A stretch of 64,000 nucleotides of DNA from contig CM057153.1 of the NCBI GenBank assembly GCA_029962745.1, forward strand, positions 35,605,340 to 35,669,339, read 5' to 3'. Position 1 is the first letter of the stretch, and every line of letters begins with the position of its first letter. The translations under genes and the position numbers were made by a program. This DNA is from Echinometra lucunter. Its lineage: Eukaryota; Echinodermata; Echinoidea; Camarodonta; Echinometridae. Shown piece after piece: positions 51,990-59,945 of this stretch. The notes below the pieces were generated by a model. The model searched no databases. It was given only the letters and a program-made list of their open reading frames with translations, and was not told the DNA's origin.

Positions 51990-53838
51990 TTCTCACTCTC
52001 CTCACAGTTGGATACAATTCAACTCATCAAGTTAGCTAGGTTACTCCGTCTTCTTCGATTGCTCAACAAGATTGAGCGATATTCCCAGTACAGTGCTATC
52101 GTTCTCACCTTCTTCATGCTCGCCTTTGCCCTGCTCGCTCATTGGCTGGCTTGTATCTGGTTCGTGATTGGTCGAATAGAACTCAACAAAAACGACGAGG
52201 GATGGGACTTAGGTAGAATTACAAGTATTTTGTTGCTTTTTTAGGGCAAGTCCAAGGTATTTGATCATTTTGGTTTCCCACATTATCAAGTGCGGAGTTC
52301 TAAACACAAATATGCATCAGCTGTGTTATTTTGCTTTATATATTCATTGTTTAGTCGGATCCAAACTCTACGGATACCCAATTGTGACAGAAATCCATAC
52401 AGTGTTGTTTAGTCTAATAAAATTTGATTAGATCCCTTAAAAACATTTAAAATACTTGGGCAGAAGGAGAAACATACTGTGCCATTTTGGTTGTATCAGG
52501 ATTCGTCGATGAGACTGAATTTTTTTCCAAATGAAAATAAGCACTAAAATTCTCAAATTGACAACGCCTTGGAAAGTTTAAAGTCACAGCTTTTCCATGT
52601 AAACTGGCACATTTTAGTTTTTTTTTAACATACTTTCTGTCAGTTCATGTTTATTTCAGATAAATGACTTTCTATTAGAAAAAAATGAGCAATGAAACGA
52701 AAATACTTGTGTTGCAAATTTGAAGAAGTAAAACTGATCAAATAAGGCTTGAAATTATTCATGAGGATCGGTAATTCAGGAGACAAAAAAGCTTGGACTT
52801 CCCCCTTCAGTGATATTCATTCGTTTAAAAAAGCTTTCTTGAAATATAAGGCGTCATGCAACTATCAGATCGGTTATAACACACTAGACAACAAAGATAT
52901 GGAACAAACTAGAATCTAGTTTATATATTTCACAAGATTTGATTTTAGCATGATGGAATATAATGTACACAATAAAAAAAATAATGAACAGCATGTATAA
53001 ATTTCATACAACTTGGTTTACTATATGAACTGATTAGGTATTGTTTAAAAGTTTGAACAAGTGTTTAAAAGGTTAAACAACAATGTCCAACTTTTTGAAC
53101 AGTAAATATTAAAAATTGAACATTGCTGTTTAAAAATTTGAACAGTTGTTTAATCAGTTCATATAGTAAACCAGGTTGTATAAAGCGTTTTACTGTGTAT
53201 AAGAACTATTAAGATGCCACAATGAATATTACTCGCGCACGATCATAGAACACTAATGCGTTCTTAGTTAAGCACAGTGAGGAGCATGAATATTTGCAAA
53301 GCACGATGAATGGAGCAAAACGTGAAAGATGCAAGTATGGGCGTACATACTATGTTTATTCCCCTGGGGTGTGAAAATGGTGCACTCTTCCATGATTGAA
53401 ATTCATTGACGAAGGGCAGTATACAGTCACTTTGAAAAACATATCATTTACTGTTTGACAACTCCTGGCTGTCTTTTCCACTGTAGCTTCACATATACAA
53501 AGCCAAAGACACTAGTCAGAGCTGCCTGGGAATTCTTTAGATGGTATAATGTTTCATTGGTTGCCATAGAGATTTATCTTACTTTCTGTGATTGTAATGG
53601 TCTTGTGTTTTATATAGGTTGGATCGTGGATCTTGGAGAGCAATTGAAGATGCCAGTGTTAGGTTCAAACAGTACGGGTCCTCGGAATGACAGTATCTAT
53701 ATCACTGCTCTCTACTACACACTGAGTAGTCTTACCAGTGTTGGATTCGGCAATGTCTCGGCCAATACCAACACAGAGAAGATCTTCACCATCATAGTCA
53801 TGTTCCTCGGAGGTAAAATGACTGGCTGATTGATTGAC

Positions 53839-53889
<51 letters not shown>

Positions 53890-56815
53890 CAAACTGCATT
53901 ACTCGTGATTGATGCGTTCATTAGTTGATTTGTAGGTTTGTTTGTTGACCGACTTAGGCAAAACGGTGTAACCGATTTCTTGCTTGTTTGCTTGCTTGAT
54001 TGATTGATTGATTGATTGACTGATTGATTGACTGACTGATTGATTGATTGATTGATCGATTGATTGATTGATTGATTGGTTGGTTGGTTGGTTTGTTGGC
54101 TGGTTCGCTGGCTGGTTGGTTGGCTGGTTGGTTGGTTGATTGAAAACTTTTGGGATACTTCCCGTGGAGTCGATGCAGTGTAAATTTTTTTTTCCCAAAT
54201 TACACAATTCAATTCAATTTTCAATTTAATTCTTTATTTCCAGGTCATTAGAAATACTTACTAGTATAAAGCTTTTTTTTTTAAATATTGTACAAAATAT
54301 ATTGGACAAAAGGCAAAAAGGTTGAAGAGCTGTAGTTCCCGTACAAAAATGATAAACTTAGGCCTACTATTGACATTTCATCATAAGCATAAGAACAAAA
54401 AAAACGCAAACGTAACAATACAGTGAAAAAAGTTCACACAAACACCCTCACAAAATTCAAACACACACGCCCACATGATATTAAGTCATACACACCCTAA
54501 CCTGTGTTAAAGGAAGAGAGAGATAGGCAGAGCGTAAGGAGAAGAAAAAATACACAAGCAAAGAAAGAAATAGAGAGATAGAGAGAGAGAGAAGAGAGAA
54601 GGAGAAGGGAGAAGAGACAGAAGTACAGAAATGGGATGGTGATGAAATTACAACTGATTGACTTCTACATTGCTTTTGCCAAGTAGACATTTCTTAAGTT
54701 TACTATTTGAAGATCAGAGATCAGAGATCATCAATCTTCTAGTCATCAGTGATAATGTTCCGGGGTTCGTGGAAATACAAATAACTGTTTAATCGAATAA
54801 CAGGGGAACATTTATGGAATATATTTGTAAATTGAATGACTGATTACTTAATGGATGACGGATGAATGGAATGACTGACCGACTTACATGTTACTTTATT
54901 AAGTTTAAGTTGTTATGTTCGTTGATGGTTGACTGTTTGGTTCGTTGATTAATTAATAAACTGATGGAAGGATAAATGACGAATTGATATCCTGACTGAA
55001 TGATTGAGACGTTAGCTGATGAATACTTTGTTTGATAAGCATAAGGGTAGATGGTCTTCTCAGAATCATTAACTACGCTCACTCCTCGCATAACTGATAT
55101 TTCGAACAACCTTTTAGATATGAATCATTAGATCTGTGTTTTGTTTAACTAATTCAAAAGAGGCTTAAAAGCGATTTTTTTTATTATTATTATTATTATT
55201 AAAAATCAGAAAATGATACACAATTGACATACAATGTGAACAGAATAAAATACATACAAATATCTTTTAAATGACAGCAAGAGAAGGAAATGAGAAGTAA
55301 AGAGCAAAGGAAAGAAATGGTTGCCTATGGGCCAGGGCTCGCAAAAGTGAAATCCTTCACTATTACCCGGAGGCATGCGAGCCCTCAAACGGTATATTCC
55401 ATAGAATGGTATCAGAACATTGATGAAAAATCCAGCATAGAAGCCTGAAGATCCTTTCCGCCAACTATTAAAATCCACGTAGCATGGTGAAGATTGTCCA
55501 TATTTTGTCCTCCGTCTAGGTACATTGGCGTTTCAGATACGGCATCTTTGATAAAGTTTGTATTCTGTTGGGGGGGGGGGGTGTTCAAACGTATTCAAAT
55601 GTGTGCGTTCCCGTTGCTACTCGAAACCCACCATATTAATTTTTTTTCTCTCTCCAGCACTGTGCCATGCCGCGGTGTTCGGTAATGTGACTGCCATCAT
55701 CCAGCGCATGTACTCGCGACGCGCACTCTACTACACCAAGCTACGCGACCTGAAGGATTTCGTGCGCTCCCATCACATTCCACCCGCCTTAAAGACCCGG
55801 ATGCAGGAGTATTTCATGACCTCGTGGTCAATAAACATGGGTATCGATACAACGGAGGTAAGTCCATGCCAAATTAATACTGCTGGCATACAGCGAAACC
55901 TGTATATTAAAATAAGCAGATGTTATTCCTGTACAAGTTTTTTTTTTTTTTACACGACTCTGTGGAAATAACTAAATTTGATCTTTATATACAGACGAGT
56001 GATATGGGTGATCACTAAAGCAGGTTTGACTATATAGGCATAACGCCCCGTTATAGCTGAAATTTCCCGCAAGACTACCGAATGACTTCAAAAGACATGC
56101 CAGAAAATGCACTCTGAGATCTGAAAACCTGTAGTGTTCATATGTCTAATTTAATCAACATTGCCCGAATTTCGGTTTTCGTGGGGTTTTTTTCTTTTTC
56201 TTTTTTTTTTGTGTTTGTTTTTTTTTTTTTAGTTTCTGGGGGGTTCGTGATTTTGTTGTTGTTTTTGCTGTTGTTTGATTGAAATTAAGGAGGCAAATTA
56301 ATTCAATCTGTGCGTCTGCCTGTCGAACCAAAGATCGTGCGTTCGAGTCTGATGACTGCAGCCTGCGTTGTGCGTTAACGTGCCCCTCCCCTGTTTCTTA
56401 GACGCAGGCTGTTTCAGTGGAAAACACTCCGTCCCTCGGATAGGTTGTTAAATGGAGGCCCCGTGTAGAGGACAGTCACCACTTTTACACGTTAAGAACC
56501 CACTGCACCATTCGAAGAAGAGTAGGGGAAACCCCGGTGTAGTGGTACGCCTGCACATCCCAATAAGTTATGTCGGGAGGAGAGACCCGAGGGTCACAGT
56601 GATTAAGTTCGCTTTTCCCCTTCAAGGCCCACGTGGCCCAAGTGTCGCCAAATACTTAATAATATGCGGTCTTACCTAAAGCAACTGCTGATATGTTATT
56701 ATACACAGATGCTGCAGACGTTCCCCGAGGAGCTACGAGCCGACATTGCTATGCACCTTCATAAAGAATTCCTAGCTCTTCCTATATTCGCTGATGCCAG
56801 CCAAGGTTGCCTCAG
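43943..56815 (+). CDS. ELK-type (Kv12/KCNH) voltage-gated K+ channel, partial, ten exons
   Basis: Join: 43943-44069, 47988-48094, 49199-49324, 50052-50212, 50609-50846, 51290-51447, 52008-52212, 53618-53812, 55658-55857, 56709-56815. All introns are GT-AG and the phases agree, giving 540 full codons plus 2 nt at each end. Domain order is PAS ([21 protein letters not shown]), linker ([16 protein letters not shown]), S1-S3, S4 with repeated R/K ([14 protein letters not shown]), S5, pore with [15 protein letters not shown]6, C-linker and the start of the CNBHD. SANT after the filter, RAVLYHL and the FLYGPDT PAS motif fit ELK, not EAG (usually GFGNIAPST) or ERG (GFGNVSPNT). Known family role: a tetrameric plasma-membrane channel giving subthreshold voltage-gated K+ current in neurons. 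Missing: the PAS-cap first exon and everything after CNBHD residue CLR. Very sure of KCNH family, fairly sure of ELK. No symbol is given because the paralogue and species are unknown. Confidence 0.95.
44418..44453. repeat. (TA)n microsatellite
   Basis: Pure alternating TA. A second short TA run lies at about 44555-44573, directly against the inverted-repeat arm, and a third, longer one is at 45049-45096. Confidence 0.95.
44574..44992. mobile_element. Fold-back element / head-to-head SINE pair with 100-bp arms
   Basis: Left arm 44574-44673 and right arm 44893-44992 are reverse complements over 100 bp with only about two mismatches that I could see. The 219-bp centre carries a tRNA-like segment on the minus strand (44671 to about 44732). 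This has an A-box-like TGGTCTAGTGG and a B-box-like GGGTTCGAGAC, with an anticodon-arm-like TTGGC / GCCAA hairpin between them. Read on the minus strand, the tRNA-like head runs into the left arm and then a TA tail, which is SINE-like. The right arm repeats the body on the plus strand and is followed after about 57 bp by another TA array. Either two related SINEs inserted head to head or one fold-back element; the first is favoured. Confidence 0.8.
45049..45096. repeat. (AT)n microsatellite
   Basis: Uninterrupted AT/TA dinucleotides inside the first sampled ELK intron, downstream of the right fold-back arm. Confidence 0.95.
45620..45664. repeat. (GTAT)n tetranucleotide repeat
   Basis: A run of ATATATATAT followed by repeated GTAT/ATGT units in the intron. 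Confidence 0.9.
46826..47075. repeat. Opposed GTA and CTA triplet arrays (imperfect palindrome)
   Basis: The + strand reads mostly GTA repeats from about 46826 to 46913 and mostly CTA/TAC repeats from about 46960 to 47075. A short spacer containing ATGATGATGATTG and a GTTGAGGTTATCACCATCG stretch lies between. The two arrays are complementary, so a single strand can fold into a long hairpin. Poly-Leu and poly-Ser open frames across it are translation artefacts. Confidence 0.9.
47637..47860. repeat. 112-bp tandem duplication
   Basis: Unit 1 47637-47748 and unit 2 47749-47860 are the same length and differ at only a handful of positions. Each starts CATCAAGTCCTTAAC and ends GACGCATCATGTG. The array lies 127 bp upstream of the 3' splice site of the second sampled exon. 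Confidence 0.92.
47988..48094 (+). CDS. ELK exon: middle of PAS domain
   Basis: The acceptor is TTTGCTTAG. The first base completes the split Lys codon, then [20 protein letters not shown] follows and the exon ends with LFRKKD plus one base at donor GTAAGT. FLYGPDT is the ELK form of this PAS segment (ERG has a FLHGP type). The phase matches the flanking exons. Confidence 0.95.
48095..49198 (+). other. Intron of ELK gene (1.1 kb)
   Basis: GTAAGT to CTCTCACAG. It contains two diverged copies of a roughly 200-bp segment (about 48508-48713 and 48720-48930). The last 180 bases (49020-49198) form a very long C/T-rich polypyrimidine tract before the acceptor. No exon seen. Confidence 0.85.
48508..48930. 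repeat. Diverged direct repeat of about 200 bp
   Basis: Both units share TTCTAGTTCTG- or TTCTTGTTCTG-like starts, AATCT(A/G)TCAACA, TTCAGCATT, GTTTTGCCCTGGGCT and a TTTGAAAA(A)ATG end, in the same order. A partial third copy is visible upstream of the previous exon at about 47200-47340 (TTACTAGTTCTGAGAGAATC). Degenerate old duplication; origin unknown. Confidence 0.65.
49199..49324 (+). CDS. ELK exon: C-terminal half of PAS domain
   Basis: Encodes [20 protein letters not shown] followed by [13 protein letters not shown]. This is the final beta strands of the PAS fold, and SHKDIT is typical of ELK. One base (G) of the next Asp codon precedes donor GTAGGT. An in-frame read-through of the donor runs on to about 49464, but the splice phase and family alignment place the boundary here. 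Confidence 0.95.
49325..50051 (+). other. Intron of ELK gene (0.7 kb)
   Basis: GTAGGT to TTGCGTAG. It contains a TTGCCGATTTAAGGATTAC stretch near 49740 that resembles one near 38,460 (TTGCCAATTTGAGGATTGC), probably remnants of the same repeat family. Otherwise nothing recognised. The acceptor has a weak polypyrimidine tract. Confidence 0.8.
50052..50212 (+). CDS. ELK exon: PAS-to-S1 linker
   Basis: Starts with an acidic, Asn/Tyr-rich stretch ([20 protein letters not shown]), then the conserved [20 protein letters not shown] and a very basic [12 protein letters not shown] ending exactly at a codon boundary before [17 protein letters not shown] is diagnostic of ELK/KCNH3-4-8. The acidic insert is probably lineage specific. 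The acceptor is weak, but both the phase (G|AC) and homology support it. Confidence 0.93.
50213..50608 (+). other. Intron of ELK gene with GTA/GGA triplet array
   Basis: About 35 bases after the donor, an array of AGG and then GTA triplets runs from about 50250 to 50399 with several interruptions. The intron ends in TCCAATCCACAG. No exon seen. Confidence 0.85.
50609..50846 (+). CDS. ELK exon: S1 and start of S2
   Basis: Begins in phase 0 with [20 protein letters not shown], then SRAIVLHYS, and S1 ([20 protein letters not shown]). After a short extracellular loop it enters S2 ([15 protein letters not shown]). It ends with the first base of the Asp codon at donor GTTAGT. LPEYKV and the LHYS-WDW spacing match ELK channels. 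Confidence 0.96.
50847..51289 (+). other. Intron of ELK gene (443 bp)
   Basis: GTTAGT to TTTTATCTTAG. A/T-rich unique sequence; no repeat or additional exon recognised. Confidence 0.85.
51290..51447 (+). CDS. ELK exon: end of S2 and S3
   Basis: Encodes [18 protein letters not shown] and then the S2-S3 loop into S3 ([18 protein letters not shown]). [11 protein letters not shown] is strongly conserved among KCNH channels, and its acidic Asp is the S2/S3 countercharge typical of voltage sensors. Ends at a codon boundary before GTAAGG. Confidence 0.96.
51448..52007 (+). other. Intron of ELK gene dominated by CT microsatellites
   Basis: CT-rich tracts at about 51700-51732 (then CA and TATC repeats to about 51779) and 51896-52000. 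The second tract runs straight into the acceptor CTCCTCACAG, so the microsatellite itself serves as the polypyrimidine tract. Confidence 0.9.
52008..52212 (+). CDS. ELK exon: S4 voltage sensor and S5
   Basis: Starts [20 protein letters not shown]. Basic residues (K, R, R, K, R) are spaced every third or fourth position as expected of an S4 helix. KIERYSQYS (S4-S5 linker) and S5 ([20 protein letters not shown]) follow. Ends NDEGWDL plus one base at GTAGAA. The sensor is intact, so a working voltage-gated channel is expected. Confidence 0.97.
52243..52808. mobile_element. Non-autonomous TIR element (AAGTCC-type ends)
   Basis: The left end AGGGCAAGTCCAAGGTATTT and right end AAAAGCTTGGACTTCCCCCT are imperfect inverted repeats. 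The interior has no open reading frame. The ends resemble those of the element at 23599-23984, suggesting one MITE-like family. Target duplication not resolved. Confidence 0.55.
53008..53179. mobile_element. Palindromic MITE, 172 bp
   Basis: The first part (ACAACTTGGTTTACTATATG and on) is the reverse complement of the last (CATATAGTAAACCAGGTTGT) over some 28 bp with one mismatch. Partial complementarity continues inward through TTTAAA.TTTGAACA motifs to ACAATGT / ACATTGC. No coding capacity. Flanks read CAT and ATA; no certain target duplication. Confidence 0.8.
53618..53812 (+). CDS. ELK exon: turret, pore helix and selectivity filter
   Basis: Encodes [20 protein letters not shown], then the turret and pore helix ([20 protein letters not shown]), [15 protein letters not shown] and the start of S6 (VMFLG). 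SVGFG is the K+ selectivity filter, with GFG in place of the GYG of most Kv channels, as in all KCNH channels. NST in the turret is a possible N-glycosylation site. The donor GTAAAA is followed within about 14 bases by a GATT repeat. Confidence 0.97.
53827..53889. repeat. (GATT)n tetranucleotide repeat
   Basis: Nearly pure GATT units beginning 14 bases after the pore exon. In the minus strand it translates to NQSI repeats, an artefact. Confidence 0.95.
53979..54143. repeat. Compound GATT/GGTT/GCTT repeat
   Basis: GCTT, then GATT/GACT, then GGTT/GGCT units over about 165 bp, diverged from the first array 90 bp upstream. Confidence 0.93.
54203..54478 (-). mobile_element. Likely LINE 3' end, minus orientation
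   Basis: On the minus strand the segment ends GGAAATAAAGAATTAAATTG followed by GAATTGAATTG. This is the polyadenylation-signal plus short-repeat tail commonly seen at 3' ends of CR1/L2-type non-LTR retrotransposons in marine invertebrates. No reverse transcriptase remains, so the class is inferred from the tail only. Confidence 0.45.
55176..55490 (-). mobile_element. Likely non-LTR retrotransposon 3' fragment, minus orientation
   Basis: On the minus strand, a CGAGCCCTGGCCCATAGG-containing segment is followed by T-rich 3'-UTR-like sequence and ends in an (AAT)n tail at about 55180-55200. The layout fits a CR1-like 3' UTR. No coding part is present. Confidence 0.4.
55658..55857 (+). CDS. ELK exon: S6 and C-linker
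   Basis: Encodes [20 protein letters not shown], then [40 protein letters not shown] and MGIDTTE. The [16 protein letters not shown] segment is the conserved S6 gate and start of the C-linker of KCNH channels. [14 protein letters not shown] is the C-linker signature. Ends at a codon boundary before GTAAGT. Confidence 0.96.
55858..56708 (+). other. Intron of ELK gene (0.85 kb) carrying a SINE
   Basis: T-rich stretches at 56170-56260, then a tRNA-derived SINE (56287-56665) ending only about 40 bases before the acceptor TTATACACAG. Confidence 0.85.
56287..56665 (+). mobile_element. tRNA-derived SINE
   Basis: The 5' part is tRNA-like: TAATTCAATCTGTGCGTCTG (A-box region) and GTGCGTTCGAGTCTG (B box). 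The tail includes GGAGGCCCCGTGTAGAGGAC, TACACGTTAAGAACCC and a final ATTAAGTTCGC block. Tail motifs of this kind are frequent in SINEs of invertebrate deuterostomes. Not a tRNA gene, as the cloverleaf is degenerate and extended. Confidence 0.75.
56709..56815 (+). CDS. ELK exon: end of C-linker and start of CNBHD
   Basis: Encodes [20 protein letters not shown], then [15 protein letters not shown] and two bases of the next codon at donor [19 protein letters not shown] and the LP.F..AS.GCLR motif are the family's entry into the cyclic-nucleotide-binding homology domain. The following exon (expected to begin near LSLxIKTSFCAPGE) is not seen before the window ends. Confidence 0.96.
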
Positions 56816-56877
56816 GTACGATACCCCATATTATAAATGTCTCAGTGTATGTTCGCAAATCTTTCCACGAAGTTCTG

Positions 56878-57130
56878 AACTTTCATGGCGCTGTGCGGGT
56901 TCGATCCTCGCCCGGTGCTTACATCCTTGGACAAGGTGTTTGCTCACATGAGTCCCTCTCCCTCTCGACCAGACCCCGTAATCTCCGCCATTTTGTCCGG
57001 GGACCTTTTAACCGATTTGAACGCTTCCCGAAGCTCCATGAATAATTCATTTTGGAAGCTGCTCCCCGAGGCCGCATGTGATTTCCACGCAAAAGAAACG
57101 CACACGCAGTTCAGCGTTGAGCATGCGCAT
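56878..57130 (+). mobile_element. Partial tRNA-derived SINE
   Basis: GCGGGTTCGATCCTCGCCCG is a B box plus the 3' T-arm of a tRNA-like head. It is followed by TCCTTGGACAAGGTGTTTGC, a motif typical just after the tRNA head in deuterostome SINEs. The A-box half seems missing. Open frames across it are incidental. Confidence 0.65.
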
Positions 57131-57757
57131 TAGGTAGAGGTCAACTTGTATTATCTATTCATATATGCTAATATATTCATGCATAAATTTATTCCAACGC
57201 AGCAGCATCGGCGAATCAGTGTCCTTCAATTATCTAATTATAATACAACTAATACTAGTATGCCAAATGAAAAAGCAGTGTGACGTTTGTTGATGTCTGG
57301 TTTCATCATAGCGTTTCATTCAGACGATTCACAGGTACAATCACATACGAAACTTAGAAATTTTATAAGTTATATTCAAAAGGAGTAAGGAGTTGCTGGT
57401 AACTCCTTGGAAGAACTGACCATTCCATTAGACATGTTAGATATAATCAGGGTTTCCCGGGACTTAAAAAGAGAAAGAAGATGTGTGTGTGCTGAGCTAG
57501 AGAGAGATTGAGAAAGAAAGAATCAGAGAACGAAAGACAGGAAGAGATACAAGGGAGAAACGAAATCTTGGAGGAAGAATGATCTCTCAGATATTCCTGT
57601 CTTATCAGGCTTATTTCTGCATTTGATAGACTTCGGAATTCTTGATGGCGTGAAAAAAGGGGAATTAGAACAGCAACATTGTATTCAAGTATCATGTAAT
57701 CATAAGGTAGTAAACTGGATCAGATGCTGCACAATTCAGCAAACGTATGCTACTGAC

Positions 57758-57957
57758 GTAGCCAGGAATTTTCAGCGGGGGGGGGGCAAGGCGAGGAAGG
57801 GAGGGTAGGGAGCTTTTTTAAAATTCGTGCATGAAAATTTCCGTATTAGGTGTAACTTATATGAGATGAGGCATATGCTAATCTTTTTTTTTTTTTGTTC
57901 GCTGATCAACGGGAGGGGGGACATGGCCCCCCTTGTGCATCCCTCAGCAACGCCCTG
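57758..57957. repeat. Interspersed repeat, second copy
   Basis: Begins GTAGCCAGGAATTTTCAGCG, continues with G-rich, TGCATGAAAAT, GTATTAGGTGTAACTTATAT, poly-T and GATCAACGGG.GGGG motifs, in the same order as the longer copy at 30925-31360. Class unknown. Confidence 0.75.
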
Positions 57958-58035
57958 ATTATATCTAATATCATGTGAGATCAGATCAGTTTACAACCAT
58001 CGCTCTCAACCAAGATGATAAAACCTTTTCTGCAT

Positions 58036-58300
58036 CATTAATATTATTTTTTTTATTTTCATTTTATTTCCATATCCATGATATCACAAAGTATATAATA
58101 TAACTCAGACATACAAATTACACAATTTATGTTACTGAACGATAAAGCATATAATAATAATGAACAAATTTGGATAAGGGGGGGGAACATGCAAAAAAGC
58201 AAAGCTTGTTACAAGGCAAGTTCCCTAAAATAACAGTATGTAATAATCATAAGTTATCCTTAAACAGGAAATTATTATGCTTTCTAAAGAAAAAAAAGGA
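58036..58300. repeat. T-rich segment resembling a retrotransposon 3' tail
   Basis: TTTCATTTTATTTCCATATC followed by A/T-rich sequence resembles the start of the 54203 segment (reverse complement of an AATAAA tail). Weak evidence. Confidence 0.3.
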
Positions 58301-58440
58301 CATTAAAATGGTAATCTCGATTCCGACCCCCCCCCCGAGTCATTAGTCGTTTTACCAGCCGATCGGTAGGATTTTTTGTGCTGAATTATCTGTTTTTACT
58401 TTAAAATCCATAAAAGGCAGGTAAAAGAATAAAGAAGGGC

Positions 58441-58489
58441 CCCCCCCCCCCCAAAAAAAAAAAAAAAAAAGAAAGAGAAAAAAAAAACA
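58441..58489. repeat. Poly-C / poly-A tract
   Basis: C12 followed by A18 and A-rich purines; an additional C9 run lies at about 58328. Possible assembly-sensitive homopolymers. Confidence 0.9.
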
Positions 58490-58539
58490 AATGTGTACAA
58501 GGTATAATTGGCAAATGTTTTCCCAGTGGCTTCTTCACT

Positions 58540-58597
58540 CTCTCTCTCTCTCTCCTATTCTCCCTCCCCCCCCCCTCTCTCTCTCCCTCCCTCCCCC

Positions 58598-58633
<36 letters not shown>

Positions 58634-58640
58634 CCTTCCC
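58540..58640. repeat. CT microsatellite with poly-C runs
   Basis: (CT)n interrupted by C9 and C16 runs. Confidence 0.95.
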
Positions 58641-59945
58641 TCTTTCCCCAAAGTCACATCTTTATCTTGTCCATTTCTTTTTATATCAAAATCTTTATCA
58701 CCATCTCCATGATCTCACGTCACCTCTCTTGTTATCTCTCCTCTTAAGATATTATATTTCTCTGTCACTCTCTTATTTTGTTTCACCACAATTTCTAAAC
58801 TACTAGTATTTAATCATGTTACTTACAGAAAACAACAAAATAAGTGGATTACTGGACGTTCAAAAGATTAAGTTAAGTTTATTAGCATCATTATCGCAAT
58901 GATGAATTTATCATGTTTACAAGATACATATTACAGATCTATGCCCAGTGCAATTACATCAGCTTTTTGGTAATGTTATAATTTTCACAAACTGATGATT
59001 GCTTTTACCTTCATGTTTGTATGTCATTCTTGCATATAAAAATACATTTCGTGACTAATTCATTAACATGTTAATAATCTTTCTAATGTTATACCTTCAG
59101 AAGTAGTAGCCCATATTTCCACAACACTGTTTCAGAATTGGAAGAGAAACTAGCCAATTTCAATTTTAAATGACAGATATTTGTGTAAAACTATTGTGTT
59201 ACTAAATTTACAACAATACTCGAAAGAATAGGTGAAAATGAATGGTTATACTGTTAAAACGTCAGGAAGACACCCTTACAAAACAAATAAAATGAAAGAA
59301 AATTTGTGTTAAACCTGTTCTATTCGATCCTAAACAGGAATGTTCTGGGATCTAAAATTTTAGGAGTGTTTTTTGTGGCTTGAAGCAAGATTGGGTGCCA
59401 CTTGCAAAAGTGGGCTACTATCTTTAATGCATTAATTTTTTTTGCAAATATATTTTTTTAAACTGATGCACAGATATCTTGTCGTACTCTAGGGAATTTA
59501 AAAGATTATAACCTATGCTACATCATACAATTCTTGATAAAATCAGGATACTTAACACATTCATCCACTATTCCAAACCTCCATTTGACGGATGGAACGA
59601 TGATCATTCAATAATTCACAGTTGCAAAGAATGTTTTGCATATTGGGCACGAAAACATGCCCAATATTATCTTAATTTTCTTTATATACACATAAGGCCT
59701 TTTTCATGCACCGAAATCAATAACCTCTTTACAAATTCATACCCTACAGGTGATTTGTTACAACTGAGCAAACTTCCAGCCATGTTGAAAAATAGAAACT
59801 TCCCTTAAAAGCTCAACAAAAAAGGGGGAGAATACAATCAGCACAAACACACAAACAAAACACACAAAACAACAAAAAGTTTTGTGAAGATTCAAAAAGG
59901 ATCAAAGATCTATCAGCTTGGCGGGCACTTCAGCGTTAACATTAG

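Larger units (their letters stand above)
52213..53617 (+). other. Intron of ELK gene (1.4 kb) with two inverted-repeat elements
   Basis: Holds a TIR element (about 52243-52808) and a palindromic MITE (53008-53179). The donor is GTAGAA and the acceptor TTTTATATAG. No exon seen. Confidence 0.85.
53813..55657 (+). other. Intron of ELK gene (1.8 kb)
   Basis: Contains two GATT/GGTT arrays, a GA-rich stretch (about 54535-54615), and two segments that look like 3' ends of non-LTR retrotransposons in minus orientation. A C-rich minus-strand/G10 run lies at 55570-55579 before the acceptor TCTCTCCAG. Confidence 0.8.
56816..59945 (+). other. Proximal part of last ELK intron (open-ended)
   Basis: No exon recognised. 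It contains a partial SINE (56878-57130), an interspersed repeat (57758-57957), a T-rich LINE/SINE-like tail (about 58036-58300), homopolymer C/A and CT runs (58321-58640), and A/T-rich unique sequence to 59,945. The intron must extend past the Gypsy insertion if the gene is intact. Confidence 0.7.

Noticed and set aside
53715..54224. 169-codon minus-strand frame of NQSINQS/NQPTNQP repeats
   Set aside because: Produced by translating the GATT/GGTT arrays; overlaps the true pore exon on the other strand.
56794..57133. Open frames overlapping the last ELK exon and beyond, possible extra CNBHD coding
   Set aside because: Sequence after 56815 does not match CNBHD and contains a SINE head; a clean GT donor ends the exon.
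59515..59808. 97-codon frame upstream of the Gypsy LTR
   Set aside because: No recognised domain, not in phase with the ELK exons, not part of the element.
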